DNA of 64,000 nt. Source: Cumulibacter soli. Its GTDB lineage: Bacteria; Actinomycetota; Actinomycetes; Mycobacteriales; Antricoccaceae. Shown in pieces: positions 1 through 9,011 of this stretch; within the stretch, counting starts at the first letter, position 1, and each line of letters starts with the position of its first letter. Made by a program: the position numbers and the translations under genes. The DNA is taken from assembly GCF_004382795.1 (NCBI RefSeq), contig NZ_SMSG01000004.1, positions 298,381 through 362,380 of the forward strand, given 5' to 3'. The notes beneath the pieces are model-generated. The model was given only the letters and a program-made list of their open reading frames with translations. It searched no databases and was not told where the DNA came from.

Positions 1-2981
1 TCGCGCAGCGCCAATCGCAGGTCCATCCAACGCGACGCCGAACCGACCAAGTGGATCCCGTACGACAAGCCCCGGGTGCCGATCTCGTTCAAGATGGGTT
101 CGATCGGTTCAAAATCGTTGCGCACGGTCTGCCATCCGTCGATGACCAGGAACACATCGCCGTACGGGTCCTGGGCGAACTCCCCGCGCGCCTTGGCCCG
201 TCGGTATGCGGCCATGTTCTCCACGCCGTGCTGCGCGAACAGTGCCTCACGCATCTCCAGCAATTGCTTCAATTCGGCCATGGTGCGCCGCACCGTGTTC
301 GTATCGCGCCGTGAGGCAACTGAACCGACGTGCGGTAGTTCGCGCAACGCGCCCAGTCCGCCGCCACCGAAATCGAAACCGTAGAACTGGACCTCCGCTG
401 GGGTATGCGTCAGCGCGAGCCCACACACGATCGAGCGCAGGAAGTTGGATTTCCCGGACTGTGGCGCACCCACGACCATCACGTGCCCGCCGGCTCCGGT
501 GAGGTCGATCTGCAAGGTCTCACGACGTTGTTCGAAGGGTTTGTCGATCACTCCGACGTTCGCCCGGAGCGTGCCACGTACGTCGGATCCCGAGACCGTC
601 AACCCGTACTGCGGATCTACGGAGAGTCCCGGCAGCAGCTGATCCAAGGTGGGGGGCTCGGCCAACGGCGGCAACCACACGCGGTGCGCTTCCGGGCCAC
701 GGCCCTCGATCCGGTCGACGACGATATCGAGCAAGCTCTCACCGACGCCTTCGTCCGGATCGTCGGGCTTCTCCTCGACGTCCGTCGTCGGTTCGGCCTC
801 CACCTTGGGCGCATGGTAAAGCGTGTCGTACGCGAGAATCGCGACCTCACTCGGCGTTCCGCCCGCAGCCTGGCCAGCCTTCTTTCGCTTGTACATACCC
901 GATACGTACGCGGCGCGAAAGCGATCGAGCGGGTCGGTGCCGAACTTGATATAGCCGTGGCCGGGAGCGCGCGGAAGCTCGAACGCATCGGGCGCTCCGA
1001 TGACGACTCGTGACTCGGACGCCGAGTTTGTGCGTAGTGATACTCGGTAGGACAGATGCGTGTCCAGGCCTCGAAGACGTCCTTCCTCCAGCCGCTGGGA
1101 CGCGAGCAGCAAGTGCACGCCCAGCGAGCGCCCGACGCGGCCGATCTGCACGAACATGTCGATGAAGTCCGGCTTGGCCGAGAGCAACTCGGAGAACTCG
1201 TCACACACGATCAGCAGGCTGGGCATCGGATCTAGCGGTGCGCCGGCGAGCCTGGCCTTCTCATAATCGCGCAGGCTGGAGAACTTGCCGGCGGTACGCA
1301 GCAGTTCCTGACGGCGTAACAGTTCACCGTTGATCGCATCGACCATTCGGTCGACCAGCGGCAGTTCGTCCGACAGGTTCGTGATGACCGCTGAGGTGTG
1401 CGGTAACCGGTCCAGCTTGGTGAACGTGGCACCGCCCTTGAAGTCCACCAGCACGAAGTTCAGATTCTCCGAACTGTGCGTGATCGCTAGGGCGAGCACC
1501 AAGGTTCGCAGCAGTTCGGACTTTCCCGAACCGGTCGCCCCGATCAGCAGCCCGTGCGGGCCCATTCCATCTTGCGCCGATTCCTTAATATCCAGATCGA
1601 CCGGTCGACCGTCCGGCCCGATGCCGATCGGCACCCGCAACTGATCACGGTTGGCGCGCGGCTTCCAGCCGCGAGTGACGTCGTAGTTATAAGGGTCGCC
1701 GAGATCAAGCAGCTCGCCCAGGCCCATCGCCGAGCTCATCGCCTTGTCCCCGACCGACCCGATCGACATCCGGCGGGGCGCTAGGTAACGTGCGAGCGCC
1801 TCGACATCGGCGAGGCTCAACCGATCTGCGATACCTAACTCAGACTCCACATCGTCGGTACGGCTGCGAACCGTGCGATTCTCGTCGACGTTCAGCACGA
1901 GCATGGAACTCTCCAGCATCCGCGGCGGCGGAGTGGAGAGATCGATCACGGTCACACCTTCGAGGCCAGAATCGGCCATTAAGTGACTCGAGCCGGCCAC
2001 ATCGCCGCCATCGATGACGACCAGCAGATGCGGGCCGGCGATCTGCGTCTGCGGTCCGGCCGGATTGAACCGGGGCCGCACGCTCAGGATGTCATCCAGC
2101 ATCGCTTCGATCGAGGGCATGTTCGGCGCAACGAGGCGTAGGTTGCCAGCGGCGTCCTCACGCTCGGGGTGGAATCCGTGGGGCAACCACTTCGCCCATT
2201 CCCAATTCGCTCGCTCCTCGTGCCCCACACACATCGCGATCATCACGTCGTCCGGCGAATGATGTACGGCGGTTTGCGCCAGCAGCGCGCGCACCATCGC
2301 ACGGGCGTGATCATCCTCTCCGGTGATGTAGACGCGACTGAACCCGTTGAGCGCCATCGCTATCGGCAGCCCTGGCACGTTCGCGTAGGTGTTGACGAAC
2401 TTTCGTAGGGCCGCGGCGCATACCGGCTCGAGCTCGTCCAGTGGTTTGGTCTGCGGCGTGATCAGCGGCGTCGCGAGTTGTTGCGGCCCCAGCCCGAGCC
2501 GTACGGCGCCGAAGTCGGCGTCCTCGCGGCGACGTTCCCATAGCCGATAGCTCGCCGCTGTGACGAGGAGTTGATCGGGTTCCGGGTGGCGATAGAACAT
2601 CGCCTTCGCCTGCTGGGTAATCGTTTTCTTAACATTGCTGCGATGCGAGGCAAGGTGACGCATGTAGTCGCGCCGCTGCGCGGTGCGCTCGCGCTTACTG
2701 CCACCGCCGGTGTTCTGCATCAGGCCCACACCGATCATGCCGAGCGCGGACAGCCCGAACAATGCACCTAACACGTATCCCATCGGACCGGAACCACCGC
2801 GGCTACTGAACATCAGGGCCATCGCGCCGGCGCCGGCGAGCATCGGCAGCATCATCAGCATCTGCGACCAGTTCTTCCCGCTGTCGCGCGGAATCTCTGG
2901 GGGCGGGTCGATCACCACCTCACCGGTCGGGAGCTCCGGAGCCTCCCGTCGCGGCTGACGGCGAACAATCAACGTTCCCAA
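1..2981 (-). CDS. eccC: EccC, FtsK/SpoIIIE-type ATPase of the type VII secretion system (3' end beyond the left edge)
   Basis: EccC is the membrane motor ATPase that recruits and drives export of WXG100 substrates. About 993 codons are present. I chose the TTG at 2981, preceded by AAGGAG 7 nt upstream, because it gives the family-typical start TLIVRRQPRREAPELPTGEV. Two hydrophobic segments lie near residues 40-80. The first nucleotide-binding domain has Walker A GATGSGKS at about 481-488 and Walker B-like LLIVCDEF near residue 590. The second has Walker A GAPQSGKS at about 838-845. Family members are usually about 1,300 aa, so the third ATPase domain and the C-terminus lie outside the window. 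It is divergent from eccD with about 100 bp between the chosen starts. Identity is clear; the subtype (ESX-4-like or other) is not settled from sequence alone. Confidence 0.95.
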   Translation of the reverse strand, partial: MGTLIVRRQPRREAPELPTGEVVIDPPPEIPRDSGKNWSQMLMMLPMLAGAGAMALMFSSRGGSGPMGYVLGALFGLSALGMIGVGLMQNTGGGSKRERTAQRRDYMRHLASHRSNVKKTITQQAKAMFYRHPEPDQLLVTAASYRLWERRREDADFGAVRLGLGPQQLATPLITPQTKPLDELEPVCAAALRKFVNTYANVPGLPIAMALNGFSRVYITGEDDHARAMVRALLAQTAVHHSPDDVMIAMCVGHEERANWEWAKWLPHGFHPEREDAAGNLRLVAPNMPSIEAMLDDILSVRPRFNPAGPQTQIAGPHLLVVIDGGDVAGSSHLMADSGLEGVTVIDLSTPPPRMLESSMLVLNVDENRTVRSRTDDVESELGIADRLSLADVEALARYLAPRRMSIGSVGDKAMSSAMGLGELLDLGDPYNYDVTRGWKPRANRDQLRVPIGIGPDGRPVDLDIKESAQDGMGPHGLLIGATGSGKSELLRTLVLALAITHSSENLNFVLVDFKGGATFTKLDRLPHTSAVITNLSDELPLVDRMVDAINGELLRRQELLRTAGKFSSLRDYEKARLAGAPLDPMPSLLIVCDEFSELLSAKPDFIDMFVQIGRVGRSLGVHLLLASQRLEEGRLRGLDTHLSYRVSLRTNSASESRVVIGAPDAFELPRAPGHGYIKFGTDPLDRFRAAYVSGMYKRKKAGQAAGGTPSEVAILAYDTLYHAPKVEAEPTTDVEEKPDDPDEGVGESLLDIVVDRIEGRGPEAHRVWLPPLAEPPTLDQLLPGLSVDPQYGLTVSGSDVRGTLRANVGVIDKPFEQRRETLQIDLTGAGGHVMVVGAPQSGKSNFLRSIVCGLALTHTPAEVQFYGFDFGGGGLGALRELPHVGSVASRRDTNTVRRTMAELKQLLEMREALFAQHGVENMAAYRRAKARGEFAQDPYGDVFLVIDGWQTVRNDFEPIEPILNEIGTRGLSYGIHLVGSASRWMDLRLALR

Positions 2982-3079
2982 GCGGTAACTCCTTAGACGG
3001 GCGGAAAACTCCACGGTCCGAGAGGGGTGCCATTATGGTAGCCACGCCAGCCAGGACCCCTCATCTCATGGAGTCACCC

Positions 3080-4477
3080 GTGACGCGCGCAGTTTCAGAT
3101 GACCTAGCCCGAATTACGGTAGCTGCACCGCAACGCAGAATCGACATCGCGCTCCCGCAGTCCGTGCCGGTCGCGGAGTTGATGCTGTCGTTGATCACCG
3201 CCGCAGGCGAATCCGCGGCAGACGACGCTCAGCGCGACGGCGGTTGGGTTCTGCACCGCGCCGATGGGACGCCGATCGATCACGACCGCACGCTGGAGGA
3301 CCAGCAAGTACGCGACGGTGAAGTCCTTCACATGGTCGGTCGGTTCACCGAGTGGCCGGAAGTCGACTACGACGACGTTGTGGACGCGATAGCGACCGGC
3401 ACTCGTAAGTCGACGAGCCCATGGTCTGGATCTCACACCCATCTGACCGGGCTTCTACTTGGCACGCTGAGCCTGCTCATGGGCCTGTTCTGGCTGATGC
3501 AGTCCGGACCTTCGTGGCAAAGCCCCGGCCTGATTGCGTTGGCTGTCGCCCTGGTGCTGCTCTTCGCTGCGTATGGCCTTTCACGCACGCAGCCAGGCGA
3601 TACCGCGTCGGCGGTGACGTGCGCGAGCATGGGCACGCTGTATGCCGCGGCCGGTGGGTTAGTCGTCCTTGGTGGCGACCAAGCGTTCGCTGATTTCGAT
3701 GCGTGGCAGTACATCCTGGCCAGCGGGTGTTTAGTCGTGGCTTCGATACTTTCGATCCTGCTGGTCGCGCAGCAAATCCAGTACTTCGTCGCAACCGCGT
3801 GGATCGGGCTCGTCGGCTTACTGGCCTGTTCGCTGGCGCTCGCGGATCACATCGACGCGGCGGATGCCGCCGCGATCGCCATCACGACGGTGACCATCTT
3901 CACCGCCGCGTTTCCGATCCTGTCGATCCGATTGGGCAAACTGCCCGTGCCGGCACTGCCGACGAGCACGGATGAATTACTTGCTGACGAACCGCAGATC
4001 CCCCTCGAGCGAGTGCACGGCACCGTTCGCCGCTCGGACGAGATCTTGACTGGGTTGCTGATGGGATCAGCTGCGGTCTCTCTGGTTAGCAGCCTGCTGC
4101 TTTTGGGTTCCGGCCGCACCTCGGCGGTCATCTTCGTCGCCCTCGTGGCGGTCACGGTTCTGCTGCGAGCGCGGTTGTTCCCGACCGCGCGTCACCGCGT
4201 TCCATTATTAGTCAGCGGTGCAGGATCGCTTGCCCTCCTGGCCTTTTCACTCATCGCAGAGTTGGACGCCGAACAGCGTGCGACGATTGCGGTACCAACG
4301 CTAGCGGTGCTAGCGCTGCTGCTGATCGCCGTGGGCCGCTACTTCCGCACGCGGCAACCTACGCCGTACGTCGCTCGAATCGCGGACATCCTCGACATAC
4401 TTGCGTCGCTGGCGATCGTGCCGATCATGTGCCTGGTGGTCGGACTGTTCTCGTACGTTCGAGGGCTGTGGGGCTGA
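3080..4477 (+). CDS. eccD: EccD, polytopic membrane channel subunit of the type VII secretion system
   Basis: EccD forms the main membrane vestibule of the ESX complex. The N-terminal 90 residues look like the ubiquitin-like YukD domain (RITVAAPQRRIDIALPQSVP at the start). From about residue 125 on there is a long series of hydrophobic segments consistent with the family's 11 transmembrane helices. The product is 465 aa from the GTG at 3080, which has GGAG at an ideal spacing and matches where family members begin. In-frame ATGs at 3035 and 3068 are alternatives. It is followed 3 bp later by eccB, so the two are surely co-transcribed. Confidence 0.93.
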   Translation: MTRAVSDDLARITVAAPQRRIDIALPQSVPVAELMLSLITAAGESAADDAQRDGGWVLHRADGTPIDHDRTLEDQQVRDGEVLHMVGRFTEWPEVDYDDVVDAIATGTRKSTSPWSGSHTHLTGLLLGTLSLLMGLFWLMQSGPSWQSPGLIALAVALVLLFAAYGLSRTQPGDTASAVTCASMGTLYAAAGGLVVLGGDQAFADFDAWQYILASGCLVVASILSILLVAQQIQYFVATAWIGLVGLLACSLALADHIDAADAAAIAITTVTIFTAAFPILSIRLGKLPVPALPTSTDELLADEPQIPLERVHGTVRRSDEILTGLLMGSAAVSLVSSLLLLGSGRTSAVIFVALVAVTVLLRARLFPTARHRVPLLVSGAGSLALLAFSLIAELDAEQRATIAVPTLAVLALLLIAVGRYFRTRQPTPYVARIADILDILASLAIVPIMCLVVGLFSYVRGLWG

Positions 4478-4480
4478 CGC

Positions 4481-5902
4481 GTGGCAACCAAACGCGACCT
4501 GTTCCAGTCGTACCAGTTCAGTCTTCGCCGGGTCGTCTCCGGGCTCGTGCTGCGCGAGACCGACCCCGCTCAGACTCCGCTGCGCCGGATGGGCGGCGCC
4601 ATGTTCGGCAGTGTCATGGTCGCCGTCCTCGCCCTAGCGGTCACCGGCGTCATCGGCGTCATCAAAGGCGGCGGTAACACGACGTGGAAGGACGCGGGCG
4701 CGGTCATTATCGAGGAGGAGACCGGCGCGACCTACGCATGGCTCGAGGATCCGGAGACACGCGAGTTCGCGTTGCACCCGGTGCTCAACTATGCGTCGGC
4801 TGCGCTGCTGGTGGGCAATCCCACCCCGGTATCGGTATCGCAAGCCTCACTGGCTGACGCTCCCCGAGGTCCACGCCTGGGCATCGCCGGTGCGCCGGAT
4901 TCGATCCCGCAACCGGATAGCTTCCTCGCCGATCCGTGGGTGATGTGCAGCGGGTTGACGAAAACGGAGACCGGAGACTTGACCCCGCGCACGACGCTGC
5001 TGGTCGGTCAATCGGACCCGGGCGGCAATCCGATCGGCGACGGCAGCCTCCTGCTGGCAGATATGAACTCCGACGCGGTGTACCTGGTGTGGCATGGGCA
5101 CCGCTTCCTACTCCCGGACCCAGACCCTGCGATCACCGCGCTCGGATTACGTGACGCACCGCAGATCGAGGTCGGTCGTGCTCTGCTGGACAGCTTGCCT
5201 GAGGGACAGGAAATCAAACCGCTCACGACGTCCTCCGCGGGCCAATCCTCATCAGCGGTGAAGCAGTACAAGGTCGGGCAAGTCCTCGTCGATGACACGA
5301 CCAAGCAGTTCTACCTGGTCCGCAAGAATGACCTGCGCAACATCAGCGAGGTTGAAGCGAACGTGACGTTGTCCGCGCCCGGGACGTCGGCGGCGTACGA
5401 CGGAAAGAGCCCCACCGCGATCGAGGTCGACAACGCCGTGGTGACTGCGGCGCCACGTGAGGATCTGCCGCCGCCGTCATTTGATGATGCTCCCCGCGAT
5501 ATCCCCACGCCCGCGCAGGTTTCCAGCGCCAGTTCCACGGTATGCGCATCGCTTGGCAGCAATTCCGCCGAACTCGACGTCGCCGTCGACCCGTCAACCG
5601 AAGACGACCAGTACGCGCTCGCGACCCCGCAGCGCACGAGCAATGGCACCGTGCTGGCCGATCAGGTGCTGGTACGCGGCGGGCACGCGGTATATGTGCG
5701 TTCTGCGCAATCTCCGACCGCGACCGACGGCGCGCTGTACCTGGTGACGGATGAGGGCGTGCGATTCGCGGTGCCCGGAGAACAGGCCGCCGCCGCGTTA
5801 GGTCTCGATCAAGTCACCCCAGTGACGATGCCCGCAACGCTCGTGGCCCGGATCCCCGAGGGACCCGCGCTGGACCCAGTGTCTGCGCGGGTTAGCGGCT
5901 AA
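4481..5902 (+). CDS. eccB: EccB, type VII secretion membrane/periplasmic subunit
   Basis: EccB is a bitopic ESX core component with a large extracytoplasmic domain. The 473-aa product opens with the family signature (ATKRDLFQSYQFSLRRVVSG), has a single membrane segment at about residues 41-64, and continues as a periplasmic beta-rich region. The GTG start at 4481 lies 3 bp after the eccD stop. Two Cys, one near residue 155 (WVMCSG) and one near 353 (VCASLG), could form the conserved EccB disulfide. The order eccC-divergent-eccD-eccB-esx-esx is compact and ESX-4-like, but no eccE is seen nearby. Confidence 0.93.
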   Translation: MATKRDLFQSYQFSLRRVVSGLVLRETDPAQTPLRRMGGAMFGSVMVAVLALAVTGVIGVIKGGGNTTWKDAGAVIIEEETGATYAWLEDPETREFALHPVLNYASAALLVGNPTPVSVSQASLADAPRGPRLGIAGAPDSIPQPDSFLADPWVMCSGLTKTETGDLTPRTTLLVGQSDPGGNPIGDGSLLLADMNSDAVYLVWHGHRFLLPDPDPAITALGLRDAPQIEVGRALLDSLPEGQEIKPLTTSSAGQSSSAVKQYKVGQVLVDDTTKQFYLVRKNDLRNISEVEANVTLSAPGTSAAYDGKSPTAIEVDNAVVTAAPREDLPPPSFDDAPRDIPTPAQVSSASSTVCASLGSNSAELDVAVDPSTEDDQYALATPQRTSNGTVLADQVLVRGGHAVYVRSAQSPTATDGALYLVTDEGVRFAVPGEQAAAALGLDQVTPVTMPATLVARIPEGPALDPVSARVSG

Positions 5903-5951
5903 CTGCCCTGGCCAGCACTGGGTGACCACCAGGTGAACCTTTCCGAAATCG

Positions 5952-5971
5952 GTTCCGCGCCGGGGCGGAAC
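5952..5971. promoter_or_regulatory. Inverted repeat between eccB and the esx pair
   Basis: GTTCCGC-N6-GCGGAAC lies in the 161-bp gap between the eccB stop and the first esx gene. The 7-bp arms are perfect but there is no T-run, so it could be an operator or a weak attenuating hairpin allowing separate expression of the esx genes. No convincing -10/-35 pair was identified in this gap. Confidence 0.35.
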
Positions 5972-6063
5972 GCAATTAGCCTGGTGCTCGTCCCAGCGGG
6001 GCGGCTGTGTTGATCAGGATCGCAGGACCGCTCGAATACAACCAACCGAGGAGCCAGAAGAGG

Positions 6064-6393
6064 ATGTCGACAACCGGTACCAGTATTGGTCATTCCGACC
6101 CGGCGGAGTACGCGAAGCAGGCTTCCGACGCGGGTGAGCGCATCAAGAACATGCTTGCCGCACTGATGAACGGCCTTGAGCCGCTGCAGTCGACCTGGAA
6201 GGGTGCGGGCGGCACGAGCTTCATCTCCGCTAAGGCGCAGGTCGAGGCCGCGACGAACAAGCTTCACTACGCTCTCACCACTCTGGGTGAGGACATGTCG
6301 CAGGCGGGCGTTCAGTACAACCAGGCGGACGAGCAGGGCCAGCAGGCAATTCAGAAGACCGAGGCCGAGTTCGCCAACCTCGGCAACGTCTAG
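6064..6393 (+). CDS. WXG100 family protein (EsxA/EsxB-like), first of a pair
   Basis: This is a small secreted ESX substrate of 109 aa. The helix-turn-helix hairpin signature is intact: W45-K46-G47 sits between two predicted amphipathic helices. The ATG at 6064 has GAGGAG 10 nt upstream and a second purine stretch adjacent. It is followed 47 bp later by a second Esx-like gene, the usual arrangement for heterodimeric substrates. Position directly after eccB argues that it is the cognate substrate of this secretion system. Confidence 0.88.
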   Translation: MSTTGTSIGHSDPAEYAKQASDAGERIKNMLAALMNGLEPLQSTWKGAGGTSFISAKAQVEAATNKLHYALTTLGEDMSQAGVQYNQADEQGQQAIQKTEAEFANLGNV

Positions 6394-6440
6394 AGACTCG
6401 CGCACGAGCATACTTTCCAAGGATTCGAGGAGAAGCAGCA

Positions 6441-6740
6441 ATGGCTGGAGAAGTTTATGCCGTCGACTGGAATATCCAGGGTGACGGAGTCGGCTCGATC
6501 GGCAACGCCGAATCGGCGATGCAGGCTGAGGTCGATCAGGTAAATCGCGATGGACTCGCGCTGATGAACAAGTGGGAGTCGGCGTCGGCTAAGGAAGCGT
6601 TCGTCCGCCGCAAGCAGATCTGGGATTCGGCTGCGCAGGAGATCCATACCGCGCTTGGGTCCTTCAAGAAGAACCTCGGCGAGGCTGCCGAGATCGCACA
6701 GCAGGGCGAGACCCTCGCCAAGGGCGTACTCGACCGCTAA
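6441..6740 (+). CDS. WXG100-like protein, second of the pair (W-E-S in place of W-X-G)
   Basis: The 99-aa product has the length and helical pattern of an Esx protein. Trp is retained but the turn reads KWESASAKEAF, so Gly of the W-X-G motif is Ser. Many EsxA/EsxB partners diverge at this position. Start ATG 6441 has AGGAGAAGC upstream. It is the last gene before a strong terminator, so eccD-eccB-esx-esx forms a discrete transcription unit. Confidence 0.83.
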   Translation: MAGEVYAVDWNIQGDGVGSIGNAESAMQAEVDQVNRDGLALMNKWESASAKEAFVRRKQIWDSAAQEIHTALGSFKKNLGEAAEIAQQGETLAKGVLDR

Positions 6741-6756
6741 TCCGCGCACCCGCTAC

Positions 6757-6788
6757 AAGGGAGCGTCAGCGACTGCTGACGCTCCCTT
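6757..6788 (+). terminator. Strong intrinsic-type terminator after the esx pair
   Basis: A perfect 14-bp stem (AAGGGAGCGTCAGC / GCTGACGCTCCCTT) with a 4-nt loop begins 16 bp after the second esx gene. It closes the eccD-eccB-esx unit. The next gene, the mycosin, is convergent and ends at 6927, so the hairpin may also serve it. Confidence 0.8.
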
Positions 6789-6926
6789 CGCGTATGCGCG
6801 GGGGGGTGGGGCTCGGTGTCCGTCTAGGGCTCCTGTGACGGGGCAGCTGGCGGTCGAGGCGCCTGTTGTCCACGCGGCCCCCGATCGGGTGCGGTGACCG
6901 TGCTGGTGGTTACCCCGGGCTGCTGG

Positions 6927-8414
6927 TTACTCCGGCTTCGCCGGCGGTGCGAACAATTGCTCGCCGGGCACGTACTGCAGTTCCTGATCGCGTTCGGTCT
7001 CCACCCGTTCCGGCGTACTCAGCACACGAGCCTTATTGGCGCGGACACGGCGAAGTAGCGATAGTCCCAGGACCACGGCAGCCAGCCCACCCAGGGCGCC
7101 CCAGGTCAGCGCGAGCGCACGTGACTCGCCATCCTCGGCAAACTTCTGCTGAGCCAGTTCCTGCTCACTGAGCACCGGGGGTTCGTACGGTGTCGCGCTC
7201 GCAGCGGCCTCGGAGTTGGTCAGGTCGGTCAACGCGCGGGCCGGATCAACCGCGCCTGCGCCGTACCCCAACTCGGCGAAGTGGCCGGACACTGGTGATG
7301 CCGTGCTGCGTAGCCGCAACTCAACCGCCAGCGACTTTTCGAGGCCGCCGCTCGGTACCCACGGCGTATCGGGCTGGGCCAGCAACAACGTTACGGCGGC
7401 GGCGGCGAAGCTGGAGGCTATCGCCGTTCCGCTATATACCTGATGTCCACCGCTCGGCGCGCCCGCAGTCACATCTTCGCCCGGAGCGAGGACATCGACA
7501 TAGGGGCCGACCTGAGAGGCAGGTACCCGAATACCACTCGAGGTCATCGCCCCCACACCGATCACACCCTCGTATGCCGCTGGGTAAGGAGTTCGCTCCG
7601 CCGGTGTGGGTTGCAAGGACGCCGGCTCGTCCTTCGGATGGTCGTCGCCGACGGGTGCAACGATCACGGCGCCAGCGGACTGTGCCGCGTGCACGGCGCT
7701 CGCCAAGGCGGGATCGTCGACAAAACTGACTTCGGCGACCACGATGACTCGAGCACCCTGCTCGGTGGCCCACTCGATACCGCTGGCGATGGTCGCTGGG
7801 TCGAGGGGTTCATCGGTGTTGGCGACGACCTGTTCTTTCTCCGCAACCCGGACCGGCAGAATTTTCGCGTCCGGGGCAAGCCCGACAAATCCGGTCTGAT
7901 CCGATTCTTGCGCGGCAATCACGGTCGCGATCGCCGTGCCCTGGCCGATACAGTCGTCCATCCCTTCGCTGGTGTTACGCACGAAGTCATAGCCGGTGAG
8001 GATCTGCGGCGCCAGTTGACTTTGGGTGGGCGCCACCCCAGTCGATACGACTGCAACGGTGACGCCACTACCGGTGCTGTAGGGCCAAAGGCGCTGCGCC
8101 GGGTCGTAGTTCGCTACGGTCCAGGGAACTTTCGGGTTGATCTGAGCGGCGGACGGCGGGTTGTCACAGGCCGGCTCCGGTGCGCTGGACGTCGACTCGC
8201 TCTGCGATGACTGACTGGACGCCTCCGATTGCTCAGAATCACCCGGTGCCGCGTAGGCCGGCGTGGCAACGCCCAGAACCGCCGCGAGAGCCCCCGCGAT
8301 CAGCGCGGTTCGGGCACGTCGTCGGCGAAACTCGATCACGGCGACCATGGTAGCGATCGGGGAGGCCGCTGTCGGGCGGGCGTCCGGCCGTAAGATAGGG
8401 ACCGGCCTGCACAT
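6927..8414 (-). CDS. mycP: MycP-like mycosin, predicted catalytically inactive (pseudo-subtilase)
   Basis: Mycosins are membrane-anchored subtilases that cap and stabilise the ESX membrane complex. This 495-aa product has a signal peptide (RRRRAR, a hydrophobic stretch, then AYA), a Ser/Gln linker, a subtilase-like domain, and a C-terminal membrane helix (about residues 435-456) with a basic tail. Each catalytic landmark is altered: DTG reads S124-T-G, the His of HGT is Q158, the oxyanion Asn of the AAGN region is D262 minus 5, i.e. D257, and the Ser of GTSMA is A331. The start at 8414 has GGAG 6 nt upstream; ATG 8348 would give a shorter, more standard signal peptide. The fold is confident; inactivity is inferred from the residues. 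Confidence 0.9.
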   Translation of the reverse strand: MCRPVPILRPDARPTAASPIATMVAVIEFRRRRARTALIAGALAAVLGVATPAYAAPGDSEQSEASSQSSQSESTSSAPEPACDNPPSAAQINPKVPWTVANYDPAQRLWPYSTGSGVTVAVVSTGVAPTQSQLAPQILTGYDFVRNTSEGMDDCIGQGTAIATVIAAQESDQTGFVGLAPDAKILPVRVAEKEQVVANTDEPLDPATIASGIEWATEQGARVIVVAEVSFVDDPALASAVHAAQSAGAVIVAPVGDDHPKDEPASLQPTPAERTPYPAAYEGVIGVGAMTSSGIRVPASQVGPYVDVLAPGEDVTAGAPSGGHQVYSGTAIASSFAAAAVTLLLAQPDTPWVPSGGLEKSLAVELRLRSTASPVSGHFAELGYGAGAVDPARALTDLTNSEAAASATPYEPPVLSEQELAQQKFAEDGESRALALTWGALGGLAAVVLGLSLLRRVRANKARVLSTPERVETERDQELQYVPGEQLFAPPAKPE

Positions 8415-8443
8415 CGATTTCTCCTGCATTGAAAGGATTCACG

Positions 8444-8875
8444 ATGAGCACCGACGACGACCACCGCGGCCCGCCCGACGACGTTCAGCTCCAGTCGATG
8501 CGCTCGTTCGCCGAATCACTGCGTGGGCAATTCGAGACCCTCGTTTCCGAAGGGCCCCGTCTGGCGCGTGAAGCACGAGAAGTATCCGTCACCGAGCGGT
8601 CATCCGATGGCCTGGTCAAGGTAACGGTCGACCCACGTGGCGCGATTCTCGCGCTCGATCTGGACCCGCGTATCTATCGGCGCCCAGACGCCCGCGCGCT
8701 CGGCGAATCGATTCTCGACACGATTCGCCGCGCCAGCGAAGCCGCCCAGGAACGCGTGCTCGATATCTTCGAACCCGTCGTCCCGCGCGATCAAATGCGA
8801 GTGCAGCTTCAGGGCAGTCCGGAAGATGTTCTGGAGGATGTACAAGATCGACTGAACCGCAGAGAGGGGATGTGA
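8444..8875 (+). CDS. YbaB/EbfC family protein linked to type VII secretion
   Basis: YbaB family proteins are small dimeric nucleoid-associated or accessory proteins, and members (for example EspL) recur in ESX loci. The 143-aa product shows the characteristic middle segment (SDGLVKVTVDPRGAILALDLD) followed by long helices. The start ATG 8444 has AAAGGA 7 nt upstream. It is divergent from mycP with only about 29 bp between the chosen starts, and it leads the unit that includes the WXG-like gene and the giant gene. Confidence 0.75.
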   Translation: MSTDDDHRGPPDDVQLQSMRSFAESLRGQFETLVSEGPRLAREAREVSVTERSSDGLVKVTVDPRGAILALDLDPRIYRRPDARALGESILDTIRRASEAAQERVLDIFEPVVPRDQMRVQLQGSPEDVLEDVQDRLNRREGM

Positions 8876-9011
8876 CGTCTCAGTCCCGGTGCGCACGAGC
8901 GCGCGGCTTTGTCACGCGCCAGCCATCTGAAGGCAACCTGAATGAGACGCATTCTCTGATAGTTCTGGAAGCCTTGTCCGTAAACCGTCGAGGAGATGAC
9001 GAGGAGACACC

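Noticed and set aside
405..1013. Plus-strand frame over eccC
   Set aside because: It is antisense to clear EccC ATPase domains with intact Walker motifs.
8429..8443. TTG start five codons upstream of the YbaB-like gene
   Set aside because: ATG 8444 has the better spaced AAAGGA and gives a family-like start.
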